DNA from: Enterobacter sp. SA187
GTDB lineage: Bacteria > Pseudomonadota > Gammaproteobacteria > Enterobacterales > Enterobacteriaceae
NCBI RefSeq assembly: GCF_001888805.2
Contig: NZ_CP019113.1
Coordinates: 2,914,001-2,978,000, forward strand
DNA: 64,000 bases
Direction of reading: 5' to 3'
The notes beneath the pieces are model-generated. The model was not told the DNA's origin and made no database searches. It saw only the letters and a list, made by a program, of their open reading frames with translations. Numbering within the stretch: the stretch's first letter is position 1; each line of letters begins with the position of its first letter. Below, piece after piece: positions 36,401 to 45,176 of the stretch. Both the position numbers and the translations under genes were made by a program.

Positions 36401-36953
36401 GGTAAGGCTGCTCGCTGCCCATCGGATAGAGATCCAGCAGCGCGCCGCGGGTGGCATATTCACCGTGCGCCATCACCTGATCGACATGCCGGTAACCCGC
36501 GTTATCCAGCTGCGCGCGCAGCGCATCCCGTGACAGCCGCTGGCCTTTGTTCATCACCAGCGCGTGACCGTGCAGGAAGCTGTGCGGGCAAACGCGCTGC
36601 ATCAGGGTGTTGACCGGCATGATCAGCACGCCGCGCTGCATGGCGGGAAGCTGGTACAGCGTCGACAGGCGCGATGAGATGATTTCCTGATGCGGCGAGA
36701 AGCTGTCGTAGGGCAGCGTTTCCCAGTCGGCCAGATTCATCACCAGATGATCGGTAAACTGCCTGATTTCATCGTGCAGACGCAGCGCGTTTTGCATATC
36801 GGGCGCGATCAGTACCACCGGGCCGGTATGACGTTCAACGATTTCAGCCACTTCGGTGGCACAGGCGCTGCCAGTAAGTTCGCCCAGCTGACGCTGGTCG
36901 CCCGCTCTGGAGGGCAGGGCATAACGGAATTGTTCAGGCATAGCGGATGTCAT
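33495..36953 (-). CDS. mfd: Transcription-repair coupling factor Mfd
   Basis: Mfd removes RNA polymerase stalled at DNA damage and recruits UvrA. The domains are in the usual order: UvrB-like N-terminus (about 1-350), RNA polymerase interaction domain (about 480-550), and RecG-like translocase with Walker A GDVGFGKTE, DEEH box and QLRGRVGRSHH, then the C-terminal UvrA-masking domain. At 1152 residues from ATG 36953 (with AAGAG upstream) it is 4 longer than E. coli; the homologous start MPEQ is ATG 36941. A GCCCCC-N5-GGGGGC hairpin lies in its leader (about 36971-36987). Confidence 0.98.
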   Translation of the reverse strand: MTSAMPEQFRYALPSRAGDQRQLGELTGSACATEVAEIVERHTGPVVLIAPDMQNALRLHDEIRQFTDHLVMNLADWETLPYDSFSPHQEIISSRLSTLYQLPAMQRGVLIMPVNTLMQRVCPHSFLHGHALVMNKGQRLSRDALRAQLDNAGYRHVDQVMAHGEYATRGALLDLYPMGSEQPYRIDFFDDEIDSLRLFDADTQRTLEEVEAINLLPAHEFPTDKAAIELFRSQWRDNFDVKRDAEHIYQQVSKGTLPTGIEYWQPLFFSEPLPALFSYFPANTLIVNTGDLESSAERFQNDTQARYENRGVDPMRPLLPPSRLWLRADELFGALKGWPRIQLKTDKLADKAANTNLGYQTLPDLAVQAQQKSPLDALRKFIESFSGPVVFSVESEGRREALGELLARIKIAPKRIQRLDEATGNGRYLIIGAAERGFIDTLRNRALICEGDLLGERVSRRRQDNRRTINPDTLIRNLAELHPGQPVVHLEHGVGRYAGMTTLEAGGIKGEYLMLTYAGDAKLYVPVSSLHLISRYAGGAEDNAPLHKLGSDAWSRARQKAAEKVRDVAAELLDIYAQRAAKSGFAFKHDREQYQLFCEGFPFETTPDQAQAINAVLSDMSQPLAMDRLVCGDVGFGKTEVAMRAAFLAVENHKQVAVLVPTTLLAQQHYDNFRDRFANWPVRIEMLSRFRSAKEQAQILEQVAEGKIDILVGTHKLLQSDVKMRDLGLLIVDEEHRFGVRHKERIKAMRADVDILTLTATPIPRTLNMAMSGMRDLSIIATPPARRLAVKTFVREYDDLVVREAMLREILRGGQVYYLYNDVENIQKAAQRLANLVPEARITIGHGQMRERELERVMNDFHHQRFNVLVCTTIIETGIDIPTANTIIIERADHFGLAQLHQLRGRVGRSHHQAYAWLLTPHPKAMTTDAQKRLEAIASLEDLGAGFALATHDLEIRGAGELLGEDQSGQMETIGFSLYMEMLENAVDALKAGREPSLEDLTSQQTEVELRMPALIPDDYIPDVNTRLSFYKRVASAKSENELDEIKVEMIDRFGLLPDPARTLLEVALLRQQAQHLGIRKIEGNDKGGTIEFAEKNHVDPVWLIGLLQKQPQHFRLDGPTRLKFFQDLGERKTRIEWVRQFMQKLAENAVA

Positions 36954-37048
36954 GATCTCTTAAGGGTACGCCCCCGATATGGGGGCATGCCACTGAAACA
37001 CAATGCAGTTTATTATCCTCGATCATGCCATTTTAGCAAAGGCAACCG

Positions 37049-38122
37049 TCACCGGGCGGCTACTGCCGGACGTAAATCCACCGGCGGTGAGAAGAACAGA
37101 TCGCCAAACAGACGCGTCGAGAGTTTGCGCACCAGCAGTCCCGCCGCGGTGCAAATCAGCAGACTGATAAAGGGATACACCAGCAGCAGCGCCAGTTCCA
37201 CCATTGGCGGCAGCCGCGCCTGATTAAGCAGCGGGATCAGCGCCAGGCTGAAGCCTTCAATCAGAATACGGTGAGTGGTGTAAATAGCGATAGTATTAGA
37301 ACCCACTACATTAAGCAGATTGTTTTCACCCGGCGGGAATCGCTGCTCCAGCTGCAAAAACAGCTTCATGATCAGCACAATGGAGAACAGTGACAGCAGC
37401 AGCGGCACGTTTTTAAACCACAGCAGCACCGACGCCACCAGAGCGATCCCCAGCCACAGCGCATAGCGGCGCAGCGGCACGTTTTTAATGATGTCCATCA
37501 CCGCCACGCCATACCACGCGCCCAGGCTGTAATAGATCATATTGCGCGCCACGCTGTTCAGCCCCCACCAGGGCAGCGGCAGGAAATTAATGGCGACGGA
37601 GAGGATAACCAGTAAGCCCATTACCGGCGCTTTCCAGCGTTGCAGCGCCTTGCAGAGCACGAAATAGACCAGCAGCGCATACAGATACCACAGGCTGGTG
37701 CTGGCAGTAAGCATACCGTGCAGGAAGCCGGTAAAGGATCCGGCATAGGCGGCGTTGGCGGTGGCGCTGAGATCCCGCTCCGGCGCCAGCCAGTCGTTTA
37801 ACGCGCCAATCGCCAGCCACTGCACCACGCCCCACAGCGCCAGCACATAGAAAATACTCCACAGCCGTTTATCGATGCAGCCTTCCCACTGCACCTCTTC
37901 CACATACCGGCGGATCAGGTAGCCGGAGATAAAGAAAAACACCGGCATACGGAAGGGGGCGAGGTACAAATTAAAATAGATCCAGCACTTGGACAGGGTC
38001 TCCGACAGCGGATGTTGCAGCCCTTCCAGGTGCGGATAAAACGTAATTACCGAGTGGTAAATCACCACCAGACAGATACACAACCCTTTGATCTGGTTAA
38101 TCCATACTGCTTTTTGTTTCAT
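37049..38122 (-). CDS. ycfT: Acyltransferase-3-family membrane protein YcfT
   Basis: The 357 residues match E. coli YcfT in length. It is a multi-pass inner-membrane protein (about ten hydrophobic segments) with the acyltransferase-3 features FRMPVFFFISGYLIRR near residue 60 and VIYHSVI near 20. The start is M50 of the longest frame (MKQKAVWINQIKGLC), as in E. coli. Family members transfer acyl groups to envelope sugars; the target of YcfT is unknown. Confidence 0.93.
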   Translation of the reverse strand: MKQKAVWINQIKGLCICLVVIYHSVITFYPHLEGLQHPLSETLSKCWIYFNLYLAPFRMPVFFFISGYLIRRYVEEVQWEGCIDKRLWSIFYVLALWGVVQWLAIGALNDWLAPERDLSATANAAYAGSFTGFLHGMLTASTSLWYLYALLVYFVLCKALQRWKAPVMGLLVILSVAINFLPLPWWGLNSVARNMIYYSLGAWYGVAVMDIIKNVPLRRYALWLGIALVASVLLWFKNVPLLLSLFSIVLIMKLFLQLEQRFPPGENNLLNVVGSNTIAIYTTHRILIEGFSLALIPLLNQARLPPMVELALLLVYPFISLLICTAAGLLVRKLSTRLFGDLFFSPPVDLRPAVAAR

Positions 38123-38340
38123 GCTTACCACGTGCCTGTTATATCCAAGTTCAGGCGTTAATTGTGATGATGAGAGGAGACAGCGGTAATGCGTAAAGGT
38201 CTGGATTTGGACGGGCTGGCGCAATTTTCGGAACAATATTAAACGTAACTTTGCAGCCACTGCGCGCATTTAATGGAATAGTGGTTTGATTTTTCAGAAC
38301 TTTTTAAGTGCATTCGCGACAATTCTTCACGTTTAAGCGA

Positions 38341-38369
38341 TTTACCATCCCCGGTTTCGCTTATATACT
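38341..38369 (+). promoter_or_regulatory. Probable sigma-70 promoter of lolCDE
   Basis: TTTACC and TATACT are separated by exactly 17 bases, 34 bases before the lolC start. It fits a standard housekeeping promoter driving lolC-lolD-lolE and probably nagK-cobB. Confidence 0.6.
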
Positions 38370-38402
38370 CCCAAGTCTGCTCATAGCTACCAGACGGATT
38401 TC

Positions 38403-39602
38403 ATGTATCAACCTGTCGCACTATTCATAGGCCTTCGCTATATGCGCGGGCGTGCAGTCGACCGCTTCGGTCGCTTTGTCTCCTGGCTTTCCACCATTGG
38501 CATTACGCTCGGCGTGATGGCGCTGGTAACGGTGCTATCGGTGATGAACGGCTTCGAACGTGAACTGCAAAACAATATTCTGGGGCTGATGCCGCAGGCC
38601 GTGCTGAGTGCCGATCATGGCTCACTGGATCCTGAAAAAGTGCCGGAAAGCGCCGCCCGTCTGCCGGGCGTCAACCGCACCGCGCCGCTGACCACCGGCG
38701 ATGTGGTGCTGCAAAGCGCGCGCAGTGTATCGGTGGGCGTCATGCTTGGCATCGATCCTGCGCAGAAAGATCCGCTTACGCCCTTCCTTGTCAACGTACA
38801 GCAAAACGATTTGCAGCCGGGCAAGTACAACATCATTCTCGGCGAACAGCTGGCCGGGCAACTGGGCGTTAACCGTGGCGATCAGCTGCGCGTAATGGTC
38901 CCTTCCGCCAGTCAGTTTACGCCGATGGGGCGTCTGCCCAGCCAGCGCCTGTTTACGGTGATCGGCACCTTCGCCGCCAACAGCGAAGTGGATGGTTACC
39001 AGATGCTGGTGAACATTCAGGACGCCTCGCGCCTGATGCGCTATCCGGCGGGAAATATCACCGGCTGGCGTCTGTGGCTTAACGAGCCGCTGAAAGTCGA
39101 CGAACTCAGCCAGCAAACGCTGCCCCAGGGCACCGCATGGCACGACTGGCGCGATCGCAAAGGCGAACTGTTCCAGGCGGTGCGCATGGAAAAAAACATG
39201 ATGGGGCTGCTGCTGAGCCTGATCGTCGCTGTCGCGGCCTTTAACATCATTACCTCTCTCGGCCTGATGGTGATGGAGAAGCAGGGCGAGGTCGCCATTC
39301 TGCAAACCCAGGGCCTGACGCCGCGCCAGATCATGGCGGTGTTTATGGTGCAGGGCGCCAGCGCCGGGATCATCGGCGCGCTGCTCGGCGCGCTACTGGG
39401 CGCGCTGCTTGCCAGCCAGCTCAATAATCTCATGCCGATCATTGGCGCATTGCTGGATGGCGCTGCATTGCCGGTGGTGATCGAGCCGTTACAGGTGATC
39501 GTTATTGCGCTGGTGGCGATGGCCATCGCGCTGCTGTCCACGCTTTACCCTTCCTGGCGCGCCGCCGCCACCCAACCCGCTGAGGCTTTACGTTATGAAT
39601 AA
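38403..39602 (+). CDS. lolC: Lipoprotein-releasing system membrane subunit LolC
   Basis: LolC is an inner-membrane part of the LolCDE transporter that extracts outer-membrane lipoproteins and passes them to LolA. The 399 residues match E. coli in length: helix 1 (about 26-48, TIGITLGVMALVTVLSVMNG), a large periplasmic domain and three C-terminal helices (FtsX/MacB type). It overlaps lolD by 8 bases. Confidence 0.98.
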   Translation: MYQPVALFIGLRYMRGRAVDRFGRFVSWLSTIGITLGVMALVTVLSVMNGFERELQNNILGLMPQAVLSADHGSLDPEKVPESAARLPGVNRTAPLTTGDVVLQSARSVSVGVMLGIDPAQKDPLTPFLVNVQQNDLQPGKYNIILGEQLAGQLGVNRGDQLRVMVPSASQFTPMGRLPSQRLFTVIGTFAANSEVDGYQMLVNIQDASRLMRYPAGNITGWRLWLNEPLKVDELSQQTLPQGTAWHDWRDRKGELFQAVRMEKNMMGLLLSLIVAVAAFNIITSLGLMVMEKQGEVAILQTQGLTPRQIMAVFMVQGASAGIIGALLGALLGALLASQLNNLMPIIGALLDGAALPVVIEPLQVIVIALVAMAIALLSTLYPSWRAAATQPAEALRYE

Positions 39603-40296
39603 GATCCTGTTGCAATGCGACAACCTGTGCAAACGCTATCAGGAAGGGAACGTGCAAACGGATGTGCTGCACGATGTCAGCTTCAGCGTGGGGCAGGGCG
39701 AAATGATGGCGATTGTCGGCAGCTCCGGCTCCGGCAAAAGTACCTTACTGCATCTGCTGGGCGGCCTGGACACCCCCACCTCCGGCGATGTGATTTTTGA
39801 CGATCAGCGGATGAGCAAACTATCGTCCACTGCCAAAGCCGAGCTGCGTAACCGCGAACTGGGCTTTATCTATCAGTTTCACCACCTGCTGCCGGACTTT
39901 ACCGCCCAGGAAAACGTGGCGATGCCGTTGCTGATTGGCAAACATAAACCGGCGGAAATCGAGCGACGCGCCCGGGAAATGCTGGCCGCCGTGGGGCTGG
40001 AACACCGTGCGAAACACCGGCCTTCCGAGCTGTCCGGCGGTGAGCGTCAGCGTGTGGCTATCGCCCGTGCGCTGGTGAATAGACCGCGACTGGTGCTGGC
40101 GGATGAGCCGACCGGTAACCTTGATGCGCGCAATGCCGACAGTATTTTTGCCCTGTTGGGTGAGCTGAATCAGACGCAGGGCACGGCCTTTCTGGTGGTA
40201 ACGCACGACCTGCAACTGGCGCGTCGTATGACCCGCCAGCTCGAAATGCGCGATGGCCGCCTGACTGCTGACCTGACGCTGATGGGAGCGCAGTAA
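39595..40296 (+). CDS. lolD: Lipoprotein-releasing system ATPase LolD
   Basis: LolD powers lipoprotein release. The 233-residue ABC ATPase has Walker A GSSGSGKST, the signature LSGGERQRVAIARAL, Walker B LVLADEPTGNLD and the switch histidine VVTHD. The start at 39595 (MNKILLQCDNLCKRYQEG) lies inside the end of lolC, as in E. coli; the last base of its stop is the first base of lolE. Confidence 0.98.
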   Translation: MNKILLQCDNLCKRYQEGNVQTDVLHDVSFSVGQGEMMAIVGSSGSGKSTLLHLLGGLDTPTSGDVIFDDQRMSKLSSTAKAELRNRELGFIYQFHHLLPDFTAQENVAMPLLIGKHKPAEIERRAREMLAAVGLEHRAKHRPSELSGGERQRVAIARALVNRPRLVLADEPTGNLDARNADSIFALLGELNQTQGTAFLVVTHDLQLARRMTRQLEMRDGRLTADLTLMGAQ

Positions 40297-41540
40297 TGGC
40301 CTCGCCTTTATCCCTTCTGATTGGGCTGCGGTTCAGCCGCGGCCGCCGCCGCAGCGGCATGGTATCGCTGATTTCGGTGATCTCAACCGTCGGTATCGCG
40401 CTGGGCGTGGCGGTGCTGATCGTCGGCCTCAGCGCCATGAACGGCTTCGAGCGCGAACTGAATAACCGCATTCTGGCGGTGGTGCCGCACGGTGAAATCG
40501 AAGCGGTTAACCAGCCGTGGAATAACTGGACCGAGGCGCTGACAAAAGTCGAAAAAGTGCCTGGCATCGTGGCCGCCGCCCCTTATATTAACTTTACCGG
40601 GCTGGTGGAGAGCGGCGCTAACCTGCGCGCCATCCAGGTGAAAGGCGTCGATCCGCAGCAGGAAACGCGGCTCAGCGCGTTGCCACGCTTTGTGCAGAAC
40701 AACGCCTGGTCTGGCTTTAAAGCCGGTGAACAGCAGATCATCATCGGTAAGGGCGTCGCCGACGCGCTGAAGGTGAAGCAGGGCGACTGGGTGTCGATCA
40801 TGATCCCGAACGCCAGCGCCGATCACAAACTGCAACAGCCGAAGCGCGTGCGTCTGCACGTCAGTGGTATTTTGCAGTTGAGCGGTCAGCTCGACCACAG
40901 CTTTGCCATGATCCCGATGAAGGATGCGCAGCAGTATCTGGATATGGGTGACAGTGTCACGGGCATCGCCCTGAAAGTGAACGATGTCTTTAACGCGCAA
41001 AAACTGGTGCGCGACGCAGGAGAGGTGACCAACAGCTACGTTTATATCAAAAGCTGGATCGGCACCTATGGCTATATGTACCGGGACATTCAGATGATCC
41101 GCGCCATTATGTATCTGGCGATGGTGCTGGTGATCGGCGTCGCCTGTTTCAATATCGTCTCCACCCTGGTGATGGCGGTAAAAGACAAGAGCGGGGACAT
41201 CGCGGTGCTGCGTACGCTGGGGGCGAAAGACGGCCTGATCCGCGCCATTTTCGTCTGGTATGGTCTGCTGGCCGGGCTGTTCGGCAGCCTGTGTGGGGTG
41301 GTCATCGGCGTACTGGTGTCGCTGAATCTCACGCCGATCATGAATGGCCTCGAACGTCTTATCGGCCATCAGTTCCTCTCCGGCGACATCTATTTTATTG
41401 ATTTCCTGCCGTCAGAGCTGCATGCGCTGGATGTGGTGTACGTGCTGGTTACGGCGCTGGTGCTGAGCCTGCTCGCCAGCTGGTATCCGGCCCGTCGCGC
41501 CAGCAACATCGATCCGGCGAGGGTGCTGAGCGGCCAATAA
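40296..41540 (+). CDS. lolE: Lipoprotein-releasing system membrane subunit LolE
   Basis: LolE is the second membrane subunit of LolCDE and is the one that contacts lipoproteins. The 414 residues have the same four-helix MacB-type layout as LolC (MVSLISVISTVGIALGVAVLI near the N-terminus, three helices from about 270). Its start shares a base with the lolD stop (TAATG). Confidence 0.98.
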   Translation: MASPLSLLIGLRFSRGRRRSGMVSLISVISTVGIALGVAVLIVGLSAMNGFERELNNRILAVVPHGEIEAVNQPWNNWTEALTKVEKVPGIVAAAPYINFTGLVESGANLRAIQVKGVDPQQETRLSALPRFVQNNAWSGFKAGEQQIIIGKGVADALKVKQGDWVSIMIPNASADHKLQQPKRVRLHVSGILQLSGQLDHSFAMIPMKDAQQYLDMGDSVTGIALKVNDVFNAQKLVRDAGEVTNSYVYIKSWIGTYGYMYRDIQMIRAIMYLAMVLVIGVACFNIVSTLVMAVKDKSGDIAVLRTLGAKDGLIRAIFVWYGLLAGLFGSLCGVVIGVLVSLNLTPIMNGLERLIGHQFLSGDIYFIDFLPSELHALDVVYVLVTALVLSLLASWYPARRASNIDPARVLSGQ

Positions 41541-41556
41541 CCAACAAGGAGTGGCG

Positions 41557-42468
41557 ATGTATTACGGATTTGATATTGGTGGTACAAAAATTGCGATGGG
41601 CGTTTTCGACGCTGACCGGCGGTTATGCCATGAAACCCGTGTCGCCACGCCCCGTGAAGGTTATGACGCTTTTCTTAAAGCGGTAACGTCGCTGGTGCTG
41701 GAAGCCGATGAACGCTATGGCGTCAAAGGCTCCGTCGGCATCGGCATCCCCGGCATGCCGGAAACCGCAGACGGCACGCTGTACGCCGCCAACGTTCCGG
41801 CCGCCAGCGGTAAACCCCTGCGCGCGGATCTCTCGGCGCTGCTGGCGCGTGATGTCCGTCTGGATAACGACGCCAACTGCTTTGCGCTGTCGGAAGCCTG
41901 GGACGATGAATTTAAGCAATACCCGCTGGTGATGGGGCTGATCCTCGGCACCGGCGTTGGCGGCGGTCTGGTGCTGAACGGCAAATCCATTACAGGACGC
42001 AGCTATATCGCCGGTGAGTTCGGGCATATCCGTCTGACGGTGGATGCCTTTGATGTGGTCGGCTTCGACTTCCCGCTGACCCGCTGCGGCTGCGGCAAAC
42101 TCGGCTGTATTGAGAACTATCTTTCCGGTCGCGGCTTTGCATGGTTGTACCAACACTTCTACGATCAATCCTTATCCTCCCCGGAAATTATCGCGCTCTA
42201 TGAGCAGGGGGATGCCAGGGCGCGCGCCCATGTGGCGCGCTACGCGGATCTGCTCGCGGTGTGCCTTGGCAATATACTGACGATTGTGGATCCCGATTTG
42301 CTGGTGATAGGCGGAGGGTTATCGAATTTTTCTGCGCTGACCACCCTTATCGCCGACCGCTTACCGCCGCATCTGCTGCCCGTTGCCCGGCTGCCGCGTA
42401 TTGAACGCGCGCGTCATGGCGATGCCGGTGGGATGCGCGGAGCGGCCTTCCTTCACCTCACCGACTAG
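41557..42468 (+). CDS. nagK: N-acetylglucosamine kinase NagK
   Basis: NagK phosphorylates GlcNAc released in cell wall recycling, linking it to nagZ 14 kb upstream. The 303-residue ROK-family kinase has DIGGTKIA at the start, the catalytic Asp in LDNDANCFALSE, LGTGVGGGL and the zinc-binding CGCGKLGCIENYLSG. AAGGAG lies 6 bases before the ATG at 41557. Confidence 0.97.
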   Translation: MYYGFDIGGTKIAMGVFDADRRLCHETRVATPREGYDAFLKAVTSLVLEADERYGVKGSVGIGIPGMPETADGTLYAANVPAASGKPLRADLSALLARDVRLDNDANCFALSEAWDDEFKQYPLVMGLILGTGVGGGLVLNGKSITGRSYIAGEFGHIRLTVDAFDVVGFDFPLTRCGCGKLGCIENYLSGRGFAWLYQHFYDQSLSSPEIIALYEQGDARARAHVARYADLLAVCLGNILTIVDPDLLVIGGGLSNFSALTTLIADRLPPHLLPVARLPRIERARHGDAGGMRGAAFLHLTD

Positions 42469-42483
42469 CCTAAAGAGGTTGCT

Positions 42484-43305
42484 ATGCAGTCGCGCCGGTT
42501 ACATCGTCTAAGCCGTTTTCGCCGTAACAAACGTCGTCTGCATGAGCGTTTACGCCAGCGAATTTTTTTCAGAGACAGAGTGGTGCCCGAAGTGATGGAA
42601 AAACCGAGAGTGGTGGTACTGACCGGAGCGGGGATCTCCGCCGAGTCAGGCATTCGCACCTTCCGCGCGGCCGATGGCCTGTGGGAAGAACATCATGTCG
42701 AAGACGTGGCCACGCCGGAAGGGTTTGCCCGCGATCCGGCGCTGGTGCAGTCGTTTTATAACGCCCGCCGTCGGCAGCTGCAGCTGCCGGAGATCGCGCC
42801 CAACGCCGCGCATCTGGCCCTGGCAGAGCTTGAAGCCGCGCTGGGCGATCGTTTTCTGCTGGTGACGCAGAATATCGATAACCTGCATGAGCGCGCCGGC
42901 AATAAAAACGTGCTGCACATGCACGGCGAACTGCTGAAAGTGCGCTGCACTACCAGTGGCCAGGTGCTGGAGTGGACCGGAGATATCACGCCGGAAGACA
43001 AATGCCACTGCTGCCAGTTCCCGTCCACCTTACGCCCGCACGTGGTGTGGTTCGGCGAAATGCCGCTGGGGATGGATGAGATTTACAGCGCACTGGCGAT
43101 GGCCGACGTGTTTATCGCCATCGGCACCTCCGGGCATGTCTACCCTGCGGCGGGATTTGTGCATGAGGCGCGTTTGCAAGGGGCGCACACGGTGGAGCTT
43201 AATCTGGAGCCAAGCCAGGTCGGCAGCGAATTTGAAGAGAAGCATTACGGGCTGGCAAGCGTGGTGGTGCCGGAGTATGTGGACAAGCTATTGAAAGGTT
43301 TGTGA
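42484..43305 (+). CDS. cobB: NAD-dependent protein deacylase CobB (sirtuin)
   Basis: CobB removes acetyl and succinyl groups from protein lysines using NAD, for example activating acetyl-CoA synthetase. The 273-residue long form has the basic N-terminus (MQSRRLHRLSRFRRNKRRL) known from E. coli and Salmonella. The sirtuin core carries GAGISAESGIRTFR, TQNIDNLH, the catalytic HMHGE and zinc cysteines (RC...KCHCC). A shorter form could start at ATG 42595. It ends 6 residues earlier than E. coli (LLKGL). Confidence 0.96.
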   Translation: MQSRRLHRLSRFRRNKRRLHERLRQRIFFRDRVVPEVMEKPRVVVLTGAGISAESGIRTFRAADGLWEEHHVEDVATPEGFARDPALVQSFYNARRRQLQLPEIAPNAAHLALAELEAALGDRFLLVTQNIDNLHERAGNKNVLHMHGELLKVRCTTSGQVLEWTGDITPEDKCHCCQFPSTLRPHVVWFGEMPLGMDEIYSALAMADVFIAIGTSGHVYPAAGFVHEARLQGAHTVELNLEPSQVGSEFEEKHYGLASVVVPEYVDKLLKGL

Positions 43306-43313
43306 GATGGTGC

Positions 43314-43336
43314 AGCCTCTCCCTGCGGGAGAGGCT
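43314..43336. repeat. Perfect stem-loop between cobB and potD
   Basis: AGCCTCTCCC-TGC-GGGAGAGGCT is a 10-bp perfect inverted repeat in the 39-base gap between the convergent genes. No T run follows, so it may protect 3' ends rather than terminate. The E. coli genes ycfZ-ymfA at this place are absent. Confidence 0.6.
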
Positions 43337-43344
43337 GGAGAAGG

Positions 43345-44388
43345 TTATCGCCCGGCTTTCAGCTTCTGGTAATACTCTTCATAAATGGCGCTGGCGGCGC
43401 CGACATCGTTCTGCCATTCGCCTTTACTGATAGTATCTGCATCCGGATACAGCGATTTGTCGTTCGCCACGTCCGGGGCCAGCAGCTTACGCGCCGCCAG
43501 GTTCGGCGTCGGGTAGCCGATGGTTTCCGCCACCTGCTTCGCCACGTCCGGACGCAGCAGGAAGTTGATTAACTTCAGCGCGCCCTCGACGTTTTTCGCG
43601 TTAGCCGGGATCGCCAGGCTGTCCATCCAGAAAATCCCGCCTTCTTTCGGCCAGACGATCTGCAATGGTGTGCCGGACTGACGGGCAACATAAGCTGAGC
43701 CATTCCAGACCATACCCAGATTCACTTCGCCTTCCATGTACGGGTTCGCCGGATTATCCGAGTTGAACGCCGCCACGTTTGGCATCAGTTTTTTCAGCTC
43801 CTGATAGGCCGCTTCGATCTCTTTTGGATCGGTGGTGTTGCCGGACAGTCCCAGTTTACGCAGCGCCACCTGGAACACCTCGCGGGCATCGTCGGTCAGC
43901 AGCAGGCTACTTTTGTATTCCGGTTTCCACAGATCGCCCCAGCCGGTGATGGTGGCGGGATCGATAGCCTCGCTGTTCACGCCAATGGCGGTCGCGCCCC
44001 AGATATAGGGAATGGAATAGTCGTTCTGCGGATCGAAGGGCTTGTTCAGCATGTCCGGATCGAGATTATGGAAGTTGGTGAGCTTCGTTTTATCGATCTT
44101 CTGGATCATGCCCTCTTTGCGCATTTTATCGACGAAATAGGTGGAGGGCACCACCAGATCGTACGCGCCGTCTTTATAGGTTTTGAGCTTGGCATACATG
44201 GTTTCATTCGACTCATAGGTCGAATAGATCACCTTGATCCCCGTCTCTTTGGTGAACTGTTCCAGCAGGCCTGGCGGCACGTACTCGGTCCAGTTGTAGA
44301 AGTAAAGCGTATTGTTGTCCGCGTGAGCAGCGCTCATTCCCATTGCCAGAGCGCCCGCAGCGAGCAGGTGGCGTGACCATTTGATCAT
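43345..44388 (-). CDS. potD: Spermidine/putrescine-binding protein PotD
   Basis: PotD is the periplasmic receptor of the spermidine-preferring ABC importer. The 347 residues start with a signal peptide (to about SAAHA) and continue NNTLYFYNWTEYVPPGLLEQF, the type 2 periplasmic-binding fold close to E. coli PotD. It overlaps potC by 4 bases in the potABCD operon. Confidence 0.97.
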   Translation of the reverse strand: MIKWSRHLLAAGALAMGMSAAHADNNTLYFYNWTEYVPPGLLEQFTKETGIKVIYSTYESNETMYAKLKTYKDGAYDLVVPSTYFVDKMRKEGMIQKIDKTKLTNFHNLDPDMLNKPFDPQNDYSIPYIWGATAIGVNSEAIDPATITGWGDLWKPEYKSSLLLTDDAREVFQVALRKLGLSGNTTDPKEIEAAYQELKKLMPNVAAFNSDNPANPYMEGEVNLGMVWNGSAYVARQSGTPLQIVWPKEGGIFWMDSLAIPANAKNVEGALKLINFLLRPDVAKQVAETIGYPTPNLAARKLLAPDVANDKSLYPDADTISKGEWQNDVGAASAIYEEYYQKLKAGR

Positions 44389-45176
44389 TTTAACGTCCCC
44401 TGAGATTTGGTTTTATCACGTGCAATAAGCTGGCTGGCGATCACCAGAACCAGCGAGAGTACTAACAGAATAGTCGCCAGCGCGTTCACTTCCGGTGACA
44501 CGCCGACTTTCACCATTGAATAGATCTTCAGTGGCAGAATTTCATAGCCAGGCCCGGTGACGAAAGACGAAACGACCACGTCATCCATCGACAGGGTAAA
44601 GCTCAGCACCCAGCCAGCCGCCACCGCAGGCATTGCCAGCGGCAGAATGATTTTGCGCAGAATGGTCACTTCGCTGGCACCGAGATCCTTCGCCGCCTCC
44701 AGCATCCGCACATCAAACCCTTTCAGCCGCGAATAGACGGTGACCACCACAAACGGCAGGCAGAAAGTGATGTGGGAAAACAGCAGCGACCAGAAGCCCA
44801 GCTGAATGCCGATAAGCATAAAGAGCACCAGCAGCGAAATGGCCATCACGATGTCCGGCGACATCATTACCACAAACAGCATGCCGCTGACGAAAGGCTT
44901 GCCGCGAAAACGGTAACGATAGAGCGCCACCGCCGTCAGGGAGCCAATCAGCGTGGCAAAGGTAGCCGACAGCACCGCCATGGTCAGCGAGTGGCGGGCG
45001 GCCTGTAACAGGCTGTCATTGTTCATCAACAGGCTGTACCAGTCGGTGGTGAAGCCCTGCCAGTTGATGCCGAAGCGCGCCTGGTTGAAGGAATTGACGA
45101 TCAGAATAATGATCGGAATATAAAGATAAGCGTAAATGGCGGTCATAAAACCGCCGCGCAGCAGGCGACCGATCAT
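44385..45176 (-). CDS. potC: Spermidine/putrescine ABC transporter permease PotC
   Basis: PotC is one of the two membrane channels of PotABCD. The 263 residues have six hydrophobic segments and the permease EAA loop EAAKDLGASEVTILRKIILPLAMP that docks on PotA. It overlaps potB and potD by 4 bases each. Confidence 0.97.
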   Translation of the reverse strand: MIGRLLRGGFMTAIYAYLYIPIIILIVNSFNQARFGINWQGFTTDWYSLLMNNDSLLQAARHSLTMAVLSATFATLIGSLTAVALYRYRFRGKPFVSGMLFVVMMSPDIVMAISLLVLFMLIGIQLGFWSLLFSHITFCLPFVVVTVYSRLKGFDVRMLEAAKDLGASEVTILRKIILPLAMPAVAAGWVLSFTLSMDDVVVSSFVTGPGYEILPLKIYSMVKVGVSPEVNALATILLVLSLVLVIASQLIARDKTKSQGTLK

